Below, piece after piece: positions 23,191 to 31,202 of a stretch of 64,000 bases of DNA. The stretch covers positions 50,107 through 114,106 of IMG/VR virus record IMGVR_UViG_3300030118_001869; one strand, 5' to 3'. The position numbers and the translations under genes were made by a program. This DNA is from a virus. The notes beneath the pieces are model-generated. The model did no database searches, was not told where the DNA came from, and saw nothing but the letters and a program-made list of their open reading frames with translations. Position 1 is the stretch's first letter. Every line of letters begins with the position of its first letter.

Positions 23191-23874
23191 TTAATTATTA
23201 TACTTATCTATGCATTCATTCACGTATGCAAGATCATTTGGTATGAATCCATCATCAAACATACCCATTGGAGATTTACATGTGTTCTCTCCATTGTTTT
23301 GAGTGTCAAAGCCATAGTGGTAAACACCCTTATCATCTTTAACTACTTTCCCAAATAGGACAATACTAAAGAGACCCTCTAAAGTTAATGCATTATCTAT
23401 CATTTTACCAACAGTTTTTGCTTTAACTCTACGGTTACCATTAATATCAGTTGAATCTTCTGAGTGAGTCAAGAAGTATATAGTAAGATCATCTCTCATA
23501 TCTTTAGGCATCTTTGCAATTTGTGCAAGGTTAGCCGCTATCTGAGTGAACTTATCATAGCCTTTCTCATTTGCTCTATCAAAGTATTCAAAAGAACTCA
23601 TATATTGCCAGTCATCTACAACTAGTGTTTTGACATGTGGCATATTATCATTTACATGTTTCATTGCTTTGCCAATACCGGCAGCAGTAGAAACAGCTAC
23701 AAGATTACCCTTTGGATTATCTTTATTCATTGTTGTATACTTGCTCTTCCAACCTTTAAAAGGTAAAGGTTTGTTAGCAATGTTGATTATAACAGTTGAC
23801 TTTGGATCTAAGTTCCTCATACTAGTTGACTTACCAGTTCCTGAGTCAGCAATAATTAATACAGATTGTGCCAT
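23191..23874 (-). CDS. Sak4-like RecA-fold ATPase (AAA_24), 227 aa
   Basis: Phage Sak4-type proteins are RecA-core ATPases that help single-strand annealing or recombination together with an SSB. The sequence has an N-terminal P-loop ADSGTGKST (10-18), Walker B-like TLVVDDWQY (83-91), LTIYFLTHSED (sensor-like strand) and a C-terminal GFDTQNNGENTCKSPMGMFDDGFIPNDL typical of phage nucleotide-binding AAA_24 proteins. Its neighbours are an SSB-like gene, RusA and a RecB-like nuclease, which strengthens a recombination role. Confidence 0.82.
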   Translation of the reverse strand: MAQSVLIIADSGTGKSTSMRNLDPKSTVIINIANKPLPFKGWKSKYTTMNKDNPKGNLVAVSTAAGIGKAMKHVNDNMPHVKTLVVDDWQYMSSFEYFDRANEKGYDKFTQIAANLAQIAKMPKDMRDDLTIYFLTHSEDSTDINGNRRVKAKTVGKMIDNALTLEGLFSIVLFGKVVKDDKGVYHYGFDTQNNGENTCKSPMGMFDDGFIPNDLAYVNECIDKYNN

Positions 23875-24405
23875 TTAATTCATCTTATTTAAAATGTGAT
23901 ACATAGTTTTATTTATAGCTTGTAAAGAAGCATTTATCTCTCCAAGCACATCCTTTACAGTAGGGTCTTTTTTATCATCAGGGTTTGCTAAATTAGCAAA
24001 GTCTTCTATAACTTTTGCTGCATTATCTGTGATATCTCTTACTACTACTAATTCACTGACAGGTATTAAGTGTCTCTGATATCCTGATTTGCTCTCTACA
24101 AGTTCATACTCTTGACGCCAATGTTTATTGTGCTTGTGTAGATACAGCGTTCTCTTTGGATCTTCAGATTCATAATCAATACTTACAAACTCAGTGTACA
24201 CGTCCTTTTCTTTCTCTAATTCACTAGGAAAGAAGCTGACATGCAGTTCATCTTTACCTGGTGGCCTGTAAGCCATCTTCGGTATATATAGTGCATCAGC
24301 CAAATTGTTCTCCTCAAAATACTTTTCATGTGTTTTGTAGAGTTCTTTGACTTTAGCTTTCCTTTCTTCTGGTGACATATAACTTTTATTTTTAGTACTT
24401 ATCAT
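23875..24405 (-). CDS. Unknown protein, 176 aa
   Basis: The protein is not recognised. It has a charged helical N-terminus (PEERKAKVKELYKTHEKYFEE), a beta-like middle (ELHVSFFPSELEKEKDVYTEFVSIDYESED...LYLHKHNKHWRQEYEL) and a helical C-terminus that could form a coiled coil (VKDVLGEINASLQAINKTMYHILNKMN). It sits between the helicase and the Sak4-like gene. A repeated upstream element (24439-24456) lies 34 nt before its ATG, suggesting it starts a transcription unit. Confidence 0.7.
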   Translation of the reverse strand: MISTKNKSYMSPEERKAKVKELYKTHEKYFEENNLADALYIPKMAYRPPGKDELHVSFFPSELEKEKDVYTEFVSIDYESEDPKRTLYLHKHNKHWRQEYELVESKSGYQRHLIPVSELVVVRDITDNAAKVIEDFANLANPDDKKDPTVKDVLGEINASLQAINKTMYHILNKMN

Positions 24406-24438
24406 ATAATTATTTTATATACGTGCAACTGACAGCTG

Positions 24439-24470
24439 GGGAGAAATATAAATAGGAACCCAAAAAGGTT
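24439..24470 (-). promoter_or_regulatory. Repeated early upstream element, copy 2, behind a hairpin
   Basis: GGGAGAAATATAAATAGG at 24439-24456 (plus sense) differs from copy 1 by one base. On the minus strand it directly follows a short hairpin AGAACC-loop-GGTTCC (about 24454-24472) that ends the helicase gene. The element could therefore combine a terminator for the helicase and a promoter for the next gene. Confidence 0.55.
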
Positions 24471-24472
24471 CT

Positions 24473-25429
24473 TTATCTTCTCTCTTGCTGTTCAGGAGTT
24501 CTCATCTCTGCTATCTCCATTTGCTCAAACTTAGCTTTGAAGAAGCTCATACGTGCATCACCATTCCTTGCTTTAAGGAAATGTAATACCAACGTTCTAT
24601 CATCCTCTATGATATACCTATCTGGTCCATAGTATCTGATCTTTTGTTTAGCTGGTCTGTTAATACCAATCAACGTATCAGCATGTTGTAACATTGCATC
24701 TGAGCCAAATATATCTGACTCTAATACATAGTTACCATACTTACCATCAACACTCCTATCAGGATTATCAATGTTTCTGTTAAGTTGTGATATAACAACA
24801 AACAAGCAAGGATACTCACGCTTTGTCTGTGTAAAGAACTCACCTAACTCAAATAGCATATCTAAGCTACTGTTTTGATAAGGTGCTCTCTTAACAAGCA
24901 TAGTGTGGTCCAATGTTATAATAGTGTTAGTACCTTTATGCATATTCATATACATATCTACCTGCTCACGCATCTGGTTCACAGTCATAGGTTTACTAAC
25001 AATATCTACAGGGTGCTTGACCCTTCCTTTAGCATATTCATGACATTTATTTAGAACATCTGTTTTTAGTTTGCTTCCTGCACTACATAATTCTTTATAT
25101 GTTTTGCCTGTGATAGATGAGAACTCTCTGATTGCTGAGGTTCTACCTACCATCTCAAACTGAAACTCTAATACTCTAAAGTTGTCTGCTGGATTTAATA
25201 TAAATGATTCTCTTACTATCTGATCTTTGATAAGTGTTTTACCTGAACCAGGTCTACCACCTATAACAGTAAGTGTATTCCATTCTAATCCATCAGTTGT
25301 AGCATCATTAAACTTAGGCCAAGGAGTATATATAGACTTTTCTTCTCCAGTCTGTCTACGGTACATGTACTTAAGTGCTTCATTAAAAGCAGCGTACTGT
25401 CCAACCCAAGCTTCTTTTGCTTTTGCCAT
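24473..25429 (-). CDS. DnaB-like replicative helicase (C-terminal domain type), 318 aa
   Basis: This is a RecA-fold ring helicase lacking the long DnaB N-terminal domain. It has Walker A GGRPGSGKT (57-65), EFQFEMVGRTSAIREFSS (the E-M-R region after strand 2), TIITLDHTMLV (Walker B strand) and FVVISQLNRNID (motif with the conserved Gln), followed by a DADTLIGI-like ADTLIGINRP and LHFLKARNGDARM near the end. This is the classic order of the DnaB C-terminal domain. The upstream gene overlaps by one base and may encode its loader. Confidence 0.9.
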   Translation of the reverse strand: MAKAKEAWVGQYAAFNEALKYMYRRQTGEEKSIYTPWPKFNDATTDGLEWNTLTVIGGRPGSGKTLIKDQIVRESFILNPADNFRVLEFQFEMVGRTSAIREFSSITGKTYKELCSAGSKLKTDVLNKCHEYAKGRVKHPVDIVSKPMTVNQMREQVDMYMNMHKGTNTIITLDHTMLVKRAPYQNSSLDMLFELGEFFTQTKREYPCLFVVISQLNRNIDNPDRSVDGKYGNYVLESDIFGSDAMLQHADTLIGINRPAKQKIRYYGPDRYIIEDDRTLVLHFLKARNGDARMSFFKAKFEQMEIAEMRTPEQQERR

Positions 25430-26019
25430 TATACTACTTTTTCTTTAAAATGTTTATCTTCAGTATCAATACCTTCTTTTATTAAGTCACAGTAATCTGC
25501 AAGAGTAGAATGTTTTACCCTATGTTTATCCTGTTTACTAATGAAGTATTGACTGGTCATCATATATTGATAGTCCTTATCTCTAAACTCATTAACATAC
25601 ATTCTAGTAGCCTTAATTATCTCAGGCCATGTATAGTCATAAGTCTCAAAGAACCATCTAAATGAGCTACCTAATGCTTTTACATTCTGTCTAGCAGGTT
25701 TACCACTAGGTAGTTTTTTTGCTGGAAAGATTTCTCTGTACATATTTATCTTTTGTACAAAGTCTTTACCCATTAATTGAATATCTGTTTTCTTTTTTGC
25801 TTTCTTAAAATAGTTATCCAACTGAGTCATTATAGTCCTTGCCTTTTTGGTAATAGTATAATGCTCTTTATCTTCATTATATTCTATTAATCCTTTCTCT
25901 AGTAAGGTTTCTATACTGTGACCATAATGGGGTGTAACCTTCATATTAACTGCAAAGAGTGAAAGACACTCATTTGGAGTCATACCAGCCTTAGTAATAA
26001 TCTGAAAAAATTCCCACAT
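25429..26019 (-). CDS. Winged-helix protein, possible helicase loader/initiator, 196 aa
   Basis: The N-terminal 70 residues (TPNECLSLFAVNMKV, SIETLLEKGLIEYNEDKEHYTITKKARTIM) look like a winged helix-turn-helix. The C-terminal part is helical, with GSSFRWFFETYDYTWPEIIKATRMYVNEFRDKDYQYM and YFISKQDKHRVKHSTLADYCDLI, similar in style to phage replication initiators that carry a helicase-binding tail. It is coupled to the DnaB-like gene by a one-base overlap and has its own strong promoter at 26040-26071. The loader role is inference. Confidence 0.65.
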   Translation of the reverse strand: MWEFFQIITKAGMTPNECLSLFAVNMKVTPHYGHSIETLLEKGLIEYNEDKEHYTITKKARTIMTQLDNYFKKAKKKTDIQLMGKDFVQKINMYREIFPAKKLPSGKPARQNVKALGSSFRWFFETYDYTWPEIIKATRMYVNEFRDKDYQYMMTSQYFISKQDKHRVKHSTLADYCDLIKEGIDTEDKHFKEKVV

Positions 26020-26039
26020 ATGTTGGTTTTAGAGGTTAT

Positions 26040-26071
26040 CAAATATACGAAATTGCTACCACTTAATCAAG
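26040..26071 (-). promoter_or_regulatory. Bacteroidetes-type promoter for the helicase operon
   Basis: On the minus strand a TATATTTG box (plus 26040-26047) lies 20 nt after CTTG (plus 26068-26071), matching the TTTG-N19-21-TAnnTTTG pattern with one mismatch. Transcription would start about 10-15 nt before the ATG at 26019. The upstream half lies inside the ung 3' end. Confidence 0.65.
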
Positions 26072-26742
26072 TCTTTTCCTTGCCAAGTTAAGTATTCATT
26101 TATACGATTGAATACGTCTTGATGATCCCACGTTCCACCTTTACGATAGGCAGCACTAGCAGGGTGTGATACCTCTAGCTTTGTGCCAAATGGGAAATAC
26201 GATAGCCATTCCTGAGCTTTCTTTCCTAAACCAACTACAATGATATCTGGCCTAAGATTGCTAATCTCTGTAAGAAGAGAGGACATGAATGGTTTCCACA
26301 TATCATAATGAGAGCCAACATTATTAACTTCTACAGTCATAGCTGTATTAAGTAACAATACGCCCTGGTCCGCCCATCTTCTTAAGTCTGGATCTGCATC
26401 TGGTGTGTCAAGTGCTTTAAATATATAGCGTAGAGAAGCTTCAGGCTTACCTTTCTTACTACAACTAAATGCAATACCGTCAGCAACATCAGGCTGAGGA
26501 TAGGGGTCTTGCCCTATCATCACAACCTTCAGTTGATCAACCGGGCAATGTAGGAATGCATTATATGCATCACCATACCTTGGAGTAAATCTTACTCCTG
26601 ATTCATTAGCTGACTTTAAAGCTTTTACGACATTGTAATGATCAGTGGAATCAAGCCACGGGTTTAATATAGGAGCCCAATCTGAGCTGCTTACCTTTTC
26701 TTTAATTTTACTAATTATATAAATTATATTTGGTTCATTCAT
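26056..26742 (-). CDS. ung: Uracil-DNA glycosylase, family 1
   Basis: This enzyme removes uracil from DNA. The water-activating loop is GQDPYP (77-82; family consensus GQDPYH, so the last His is Pro) with catalytic Asp79. GIAFS (89-93), GVLLLNTAMTV (128-138) and the Leu-loop SHPASAAYR (His193; consensus HPSPLS) follow. Length (228 aa) is normal. It sits within the replication block of the phage, where it would keep uracil out of the genome, consistent with the phage-encoded reductase and the diphosphohydrolase-like gene. Ung also occurs in crAss-like phages. Confidence 0.95.
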   Translation of the reverse strand: MNEPNIIYIISKIKEKVSSSDWAPILNPWLDSTDHYNVVKALKSANESGVRFTPRYGDAYNAFLHCPVDQLKVVMIGQDPYPQPDVADGIAFSCSKKGKPEASLRYIFKALDTPDADPDLRRWADQGVLLLNTAMTVEVNNVGSHYDMWKPFMSSLLTEISNLRPDIIVVGLGKKAQEWLSYFPFGTKLEVSHPASAAYRKGGTWDHQDVFNRINEYLTWQGKDLIKW

Positions 26743-26760
26743 AAATTTTAAATACTTTTG
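26729..26760 (+). promoter_or_regulatory. Canonical Bacteroidetes promoter, probably leaderless
   Basis: TTTG (26729-26732), 20-nt spacer, TACTTTTG (26753-26760) matches the Bacteroidetes consensus exactly. The ATG of the only plus-strand gene in this block follows 4 nt after the -7 box. The transcript start would therefore fall at or next to the start codon, giving a leaderless mRNA. Confidence 0.75.
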
Positions 26761-26764
26761 TTTT

Positions 26765-27193
26765 ATGGCTAAATCAATGACTAAATTAAATCCTGGTGTA
26801 ATTAAAGATGTTGTAGTGCATTCAGATTATATTGCTGCATTTCAATCTATAATGCTTTACTACGTTGACCAGGTATATCCAAAGTCTTCAGACTTAGCAG
26901 TTATACTGCAAAAGTTTAAAGGGATTATGGATGGCTCTATTGATATTAAAGATGCAAAACTAAAGTGGTATGAATATCATACTTGGATATTCTACTCTAT
27001 GTTGCAAACTCTAAGCACAAAAGCTGCTGAACAAGGTATGTATCAAGATACAGAAGTACAGTATGACGAAGATGTACTTGGTAAACTTACTAAAGCTATT
27101 CTTGAAAGAGATACCGAAAGTCAAAAAGAGTTATATGCAAAGTTCTTTAATGATATAGAAACAAAGCTAGACGCAGAAGAAAAATCATCTTAA
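26765..27193 (+). CDS. Unknown protein on the opposite strand, 142 aa
   Basis: This is the only plus-strand gene between 8.7 and 34.8 kb. The protein is helical (DYIAAFQSIMLYYVDQVYPKSSDLAVILQKFKGIM; YEYHTWIFYSMLQTLSTKAAEQG) with an acidic C-terminus (DDIETKLDAEEKSS-like). No family is recognised. It has a perfect host-type promoter ending 4 nt before the ATG and converges on the NinB-like gene with a 9-bp 3' overlap. Its isolation and host-type promoter suggest a very early or independently expressed function, for example host takeover or defence evasion (inference). Confidence 0.75.
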   Translation: MAKSMTKLNPGVIKDVVVHSDYIAAFQSIMLYYVDQVYPKSSDLAVILQKFKGIMDGSIDIKDAKLKWYEYHTWIFYSMLQTLSTKAAEQGMYQDTEVQYDEDVLGKLTKAILERDTESQKELYAKFFNDIETKLDAEEKSS

Positions 27194-27568
27194 CTGCATT
27201 CCATTAAAATCTCCCATTTCTACTAGTGCTTGTATAACTAAGTTAAGTTCATCTCTATCACATTCTGCAAAGCTTTTACAATACTCTTGTTTATCTCTGA
27301 CAAAACATAATCCTGCTTTTCTTTTACACTGTAGTTTTACTTCTTCAAATGTATAACCTATATATTGAGCAAGTTCTCTGATCATAGCATGTACTCTAGC
27401 CAATTGAGCATTACTACCTTTATCAGTACTAACTCCTATAAATATATCTATTGGACTACCGTCAGGTATTTCTTTCAGGAAAGAATTAAATCTCGTCTCT
27501 TGAGCCTTATTAGGAAAGTCCAGCTTGCCCTCTTTTACAACAAGCCTAGCATGCATATTATTCTTCAT
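27185..27568 (-). CDS. NinB-like recombination protein candidate, 127 aa
   Basis: The pattern KSNAQLARVHAMIRELAQYIGYTFEEVKLQCKRKAG (here SNAQLARVH...) followed by KSFAECDRDELNLVIQALVEMG is like phage NinB/Orf homologues, which are small SSB-binding recombination mediators with a helical core. The N-terminal strand region (ARLVVKEGKLDFPNKAQETRFNSFLKEIPDGSPIDIFIG) fits as well. The assignment is moderate. The gene converges with the plus-strand gene at 26765. Confidence 0.5.
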   Translation of the reverse strand: MKNNMHARLVVKEGKLDFPNKAQETRFNSFLKEIPDGSPIDIFIGVSTDKGSNAQLARVHAMIRELAQYIGYTFEEVKLQCKRKAGLCFVRDKQEYCKSFAECDRDELNLVIQALVEMGDFNGMQLR

Positions 27569-27833
27569 GGTTTTCCTTTAATATTCTTTCATCAAGTTTC
27601 CATAGATCCAGTTCAGATTCTGCTAATTCTAAGAAAGGTAATATATCAACATCATGATAATTACCGTCTTTATCTTCAGCTAGACATCTAATCTCTTTAA
27701 TTTCTACAGATGGTCCACTACCAGGATGACCTGGATCACCATTAGGATACGTATGTATCATAGGTTCACCTGGGTCATACTCATAGTGTACATCTAACCA
27801 AACTTTTTCTGTGAGTTCTAATGTATATATCAT
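27558..27833 (-). CDS. Unknown protein, 91 aa
   Basis: The protein is small and acidic with a Pro/Gly-rich middle (YDPGEPMIHTYPNGDPGHPGSGPSVEIKEIRCLAED) and an acidic helical end. Proteins of this general pattern, with a beta strand then a PG-rich loop and VEI strand, occur in many phages without known function. It overlaps both neighbours by a few bases in a tight operon. Confidence 0.65.
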   Translation of the reverse strand: MIYTLELTEKVWLDVHYEYDPGEPMIHTYPNGDPGHPGSGPSVEIKEIRCLAEDKDGNYHDVDILPFLELAESELDLWKLDERILKENHEE

Positions 27834-28066
27834 TTGAATCTTAGTATTTCTCCATCAACATAGACAAACTCTTGACCGCATGCTAAACATCTAGCTTCAG
27901 TCTCATTACGTTCCATTGTTGTATTGGAGCAGTTTAAACAAGTATCTTCATTCCATGGAATAAACTCCTCACAAGTTTGTTTTGCCATCTCTTGAATAAA
28001 TGCATCATGTGATCCATTGTACTCTCGGTCTAGCATTTCCATGTAGATTTCTTTCATTCTTCCCAT
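27830..28066 (-). CDS. Zinc-ribbon protein, 78 aa
   Basis: The C-terminal half carries CLNCSNTTMERNETEARCLACGQEF, a four-cysteine zinc ribbon (CxxC ... CxxC). The N-terminal half is helical (MGRMKEIYMEMLDREYNGSHDAFIQEMAKQTCEEF). The ATG at 28066, 4 nt after the helicase stop, was chosen over one at 28108 that lies inside the helicase gene. It may be a nucleic-acid-binding accessory of the helicase; function unknown. Confidence 0.68.
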   Translation of the reverse strand: MGRMKEIYMEMLDREYNGSHDAFIQEMAKQTCEEFIPWNEDTCLNCSNTTMERNETEARCLACGQEFVYVDGEILRFK

Positions 28067-28070
28067 ATTA

Positions 28071-29162
28071 TTAAATTGGATTATAATATTTGATTTTATT
28101 ATTGTCAAAGTCTTTTAGTGCTTTCTGTACCCAAGTCTCATCCTGTGTGCCTTTGTAACACAATATGTGACATACTGCTGACTCAGATGGATTAAGTCTT
28201 AATAATCTACCTATCCTTTGAGCTGTCTTTCTTTCATTACCATATGCGTGCATTATAATACCCTGCTTTAACCCAGGGATAGTTACACCTTCTGATAATT
28301 GTAAGACACAAGAAAGCTTATCTATTCTACCATCAGAGAATAACTGTAAGTTATCTTCTGATTGTGCATTCTTTGAGTGGTAACTGTGTCTACATACTCT
28401 ATCAGCTTGAGTCATAGTATTTGCAAATACAATACATTTTGTTTTTACTTTCCTAAGTAGGTCCTTTACATAGGTTTCTTTTGTATTGTAATCCATCAAG
28501 GCTCTCATTCTCATTATAGATGCAAACTGCATCTGCTTTTGAGTCTGAGCTGCAATAACTCTTTGTACTACGTATGCATAATCTTTCTTCTCTGATGTAT
28601 ACCAGTATCCGCCATCTTTCTTTTTCTTCTTCAATGTTTTAAGATCAGAGAGCTCTAATTCATGCACAACAATCTGATAATTGTTTAATATATTTGAGTC
28701 AGTAGCATTATCAACAGAGAATGTATACTTAATAGGACAATACTTCTGTACCATTCTAGCTTTCTCACTACCTTTTCTTCTTGGCGGGGTACCTGTAAGA
28801 CCAAGTATCTTGCCTTTATAGTTACTAAGAAATAGTTCATGGTTCTCTAATAAACTATGACACTCATCTAGATATACAATATCATATATACCAGGGTCTT
28901 GTTTATTTATAGAAAGATATGTACTGAATCTAATATGCTGTAGTAGATTTGTATCACCCATCTTAGTTAGCTCATCAGTCCATGATTTTTTAACTGAGTT
29001 CTTAGGTACTACTACAAGTACTAATATAAAGGGATCATAATTCTTTTTAAGATGCTCTATTGCAATACGTGTTTTACCAACACCCATTGATATCCCAAGA
29101 CCACACCTTTTATGTTGCATTGTTACTTTTAATGCTTCTGCCTGTACAACCTCTCTGGTCAT
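28071..29162 (-). CDS. SF2 DNA helicase/translocase, 363 aa
   Basis: This is a superfamily 2 helicase of SNF2/DEAD type. Motif I is SMGVGKT (Walker A), Ia LVVVPKNSVKKSW, motif II YLDECHS (DECH), motif III GLTGTPPRR, motif IV KCIVFANTMTQAD, motif V LQLSEGVTIPGLKQG and motif VI RIGRLLRL. The start is placed at 29162 (MTREVVQ), because that ATG overlaps the stop of a 32-codon membrane frame in an ATGA arrangement. Alternatives lie at 29189 and 29222. Such helicases act in phage recombination or replication restart. Confidence 0.85.
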   Translation of the reverse strand: MTREVVQAEALKVTMQHKRCGLGISMGVGKTRIAIEHLKKNYDPFILVLVVVPKNSVKKSWTDELTKMGDTNLLQHIRFSTYLSINKQDPGIYDIVYLDECHSLLENHELFLSNYKGKILGLTGTPPRRKGSEKARMVQKYCPIKYTFSVDNATDSNILNNYQIVVHELELSDLKTLKKKKKDGGYWYTSEKKDYAYVVQRVIAAQTQKQMQFASIMRMRALMDYNTKETYVKDLLRKVKTKCIVFANTMTQADRVCRHSYHSKNAQSEDNLQLFSDGRIDKLSCVLQLSEGVTIPGLKQGIIMHAYGNERKTAQRIGRLLRLNPSESAVCHILCYKGTQDETWVQKALKDFDNNKIKYYNPI

Positions 29163-29257
29163 AGAAACAGTTTTATTATATACTTCCATAGTAAATAAGT
29201 GAATGTTAGTACGAATGACCATACTAATATTGCTAAATAATTAGGTTCTCTTTTCAT
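29159..29257 (-). CDS. 32-aa membrane microprotein hidden between HNH and helicase
   Basis: The frame MKREPNYLAILVWSFVLTFT, then YLLWKYIIKLFL, is a single hydrophobic span with a basic start. Its ATG overlaps the TGA of the HNH gene, and its TGA overlaps the ATG of the helicase, both as ATGA. Two couplings in series are unlikely by chance and support translation. Function unknown. Confidence 0.55.
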   Translation of the reverse strand: MKREPNYLAILVWSFVLTFTYLLWKYIIKLFL

Positions 29258-29679
29258 AATCTTGATTCTGTATATCCAAATTGTTCTGCCGCACTTGGAT
29301 TTTCTTCTATCCATGTATGACAATTTCTACAAACTGATAACCATGTAGTGGTATCTAAATGATACTTACCTCTACCTTTCATATGATGTATCTCTGTAGC
29401 CTTTACACTACATCTAGGAAGTCCTGCTTGACAAACAGGATGCTGATCCAAGAAGGCTTTACGTAAAACGCTGTAAGCCCTCTCAGTCTTTTGCATCTTA
29501 GAAGACATTTGTCTAATCTTCTTTCTAGGTTTGTTAAACTTTCTGTAATAGTCAGATTTAAAATTATCTTCTTGCTTAATTTTAAACCAACATATCTTAC
29601 AGTACTTCCTGCCTTTGTCATTCTTCCATATAAACTGTTCAGTTTCACAAGAATAACACTTCTTTTTCTTTGCTTTCAT
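29254..29679 (-). CDS. HNH endonuclease with N-terminal zinc finger, 141 aa
   Basis: The N-terminus holds a zinc-ribbon (CYSC ... CKIC), then a basic linker. The HNH-type core is EIHHMKGRGK (ββα-metal His pair) with SVCRNCHTWIEENP (CxxCH). The region CQAGLPRCSVKATEIHH is typical of phage HNH proteins of the NumS/ring type that combine extra cysteines with the core. Such enzymes nick or cut DNA and often assist packaging or recombination. It is coupled to both neighbours by ATGA overlaps. Confidence 0.82.
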   Translation of the reverse strand: MKAKKKKCYSCETEQFIWKNDKGRKYCKICWFKIKQEDNFKSDYYRKFNKPRKKIRQMSSKMQKTERAYSVLRKAFLDQHPVCQAGLPRCSVKATEIHHMKGRGKYHLDTTTWLSVCRNCHTWIEENPSAAEQFGYTESRL

Positions 29680-30194
29680 GCAGCCTTTAATGTTAAAAAG
29701 GTCCTAGGTAGCAATCCTTTTTGCATAAACCTTAGTATTACATCTTCATATGTAATCCCTAAGTCTCTCAAAGACATTGTATTCTTAAAATCTTTAAGAG
29801 TTTCCTCTGGTGGAATAGATATAATATACTCTGCCATAGGTCCCGTAAATGTCTTTCTAAAATACGCATTTACTTTCTTATTACAAATTATTTGCTTCCA
29901 TATATTTAGTTCATCCTGTGCTCTTTTCCATACTCTAATTATCCTTCTTTTCTTATCCCAATGTAACTTGGCTTTCTCCTCTGCACTATACATGTTTAAA
30001 CCATGTAGTACACGTTTAAACAAAAAGTGTTGATATGGATTAAGTTTACGGTAGCTTAGGTTCTGTACTAAATTTTTAGGGTGTAGTTGGTATTCTGATA
30101 GTATACCATAATAGTTTAGTCTCTCTTCATGACGTTCTATTAATTCTTTATTTATATTATTCTTTATTAAGTTGATTTGTTCTGAGTTAAACAT
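29676..30194 (-). CDS. Unknown protein, 172 aa
   Basis: The protein is helical and basic (FNSEQINLIKNNINKELIERHEERLNYYGILSEYQLHPKNLVQ; AKLHWDKKRRIIRVWKRAQDELNIWKQIICNKKVNAYF). It includes GPMAEYIISIPPEETLKDFKNTMSLRDLGITYEDVILRFMQKGLLP. No family is named. The start at 30194 was chosen over 30248 because the upstream codons run through a non-coding gap. It ends in an ATGA overlap with the HNH gene. Confidence 0.68.
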   Translation of the reverse strand: MFNSEQINLIKNNINKELIERHEERLNYYGILSEYQLHPKNLVQNLSYRKLNPYQHFLFKRVLHGLNMYSAEEKAKLHWDKKRRIIRVWKRAQDELNIWKQIICNKKVNAYFRKTFTGPMAEYIISIPPEETLKDFKNTMSLRDLGITYEDVILRFMQKGLLPRTFLTLKAA

Positions 30195-30301
30195 ATTTGT
30201 TATTATAAGGGTTAAACATAAGTGATAAGTATAAATGTCGGGCTCCAAACCGTATGATCAAGCAGCTAAAAGCTGATTTTTACATTTATACAGAGAAGGA
30301 T

Positions 30302-30874
30302 TTAGAGTTCAAATGACTCTACACCTTCTTCGTCAGCAACTTCTACTTCATCAGTAGATTCAGTTACAATTGCCTCTTCTTGCTCAACTTCTGCAATAGA
30401 ATCTTCTAGATCTACTTGCTTAGTTGCTTTAACCTCATCCATTATTTTTGCTGAGGTTCCGTTAGCTTCTCTAATAGCATCACCATTTGCATGTGGAACT
30501 AATGTGTCACTAACATTTTCATCTTCAGAGTAGAAAGTTTTCCTATAAATAGGTTCACCATCTGATGTAGCACATATAATACCTGTTGTACCAGCCATTT
30601 TTAAGTCTATATCAGGGTTTTCTTCATTGAACGGAGTAGTTTGTTCAATAACGTAGATCTTTCCATTGATCTCTTTAGTATGCTGAAGACCTGTTTCTTC
30701 TAAGTCTTCTATTTTACCGTGAATCAGTGTTGATAACTGCTTCACATTCACAAAGTTGTTGGCTCCAATTATTCTTCTCTTCTGAGTTAATCTAATGAAA
30801 CCATAATCAGGGTTTTTAGATGATTGACGAATTACATTACCTAATTCATCAGCATCAATTTTTACTGTTGACAT
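30302..30874 (-). CDS. Unknown conserved-style phage protein with acidic tail, 190 aa
   Basis: The N-terminal 140 residues form a folded part with NPDYGFIRLTQKRRIIGANNFVNVKQLSTLIHGKIEDLEETG, GKIYVIEQTTPFNEENPDIDLKMAGTTGIICA and PIYRKTFY. This pattern I have seen in hypothetical proteins of Bacteroidetes phages. The C-terminal 45 residues are strongly acidic (VEQEEAIVTESTDEVEVADEEG) ending VESFEL. Acidic tails often mark nucleic-acid-mimic or binding proteins, but no function can be given. Confidence 0.72.
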   Translation of the reverse strand: MSTVKIDADELGNVIRQSSKNPDYGFIRLTQKRRIIGANNFVNVKQLSTLIHGKIEDLEETGLQHTKEINGKIYVIEQTTPFNEENPDIDLKMAGTTGIICATSDGEPIYRKTFYSEDENVSDTLVPHANGDAIREANGTSAKIMDEVKATKQVDLEDSIAEVEQEEAIVTESTDEVEVADEEGVESFEL

Positions 30875-30906
30875 AATTAAAATATTAAAAGGGTGAAAAT
30901 TAAATA

Positions 30907-31182
30907 TCAGATATCATCTGAGTGGAAGTAATCATCATTAAGTTTTTCTACTGTGTCTATTTCATCCAATCTTGGTTCATATTCTGAGTCAGCCTTAATA
31001 TCTTCTAAGGCTTCCTTACGTGCCAAGGTTGTGTTTGCATATAGCCCGTAGAAAGGACTTGTTACTTCTTTTGTATATGCTGAGCTGATACCATTAAGAT
31101 CATTTATCTCTTCATCTGACATTGATAGATACTGTTCTACCGAACATTCTATTATTCTGCCATTTGGGAGTTGTAGTATCAT
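30907..31182 (-). CDS. Unknown small acidic protein, 91 aa
   Basis: It begins MILQLPNGRIIECSVEQYLSMSDEEINDLNGIS, which has a beta hairpin followed by helices, and continues to an acidic end (ADSEYEPRLDEIDTVEKLNDDYFHSDDI). No family is assigned. A TACTTTTG box on the minus strand (31203-31210) lies about 20 nt before its start, suggesting its own promoter. Confidence 0.7.
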   Translation of the reverse strand: MILQLPNGRIIECSVEQYLSMSDEEINDLNGISSAYTKEVTSPFYGLYANTTLARKEALEDIKADSEYEPRLDEIDTVEKLNDDYFHSDDI

Positions 31183-31202
31183 CTTATTACATCTGAGTCA
31201 AT

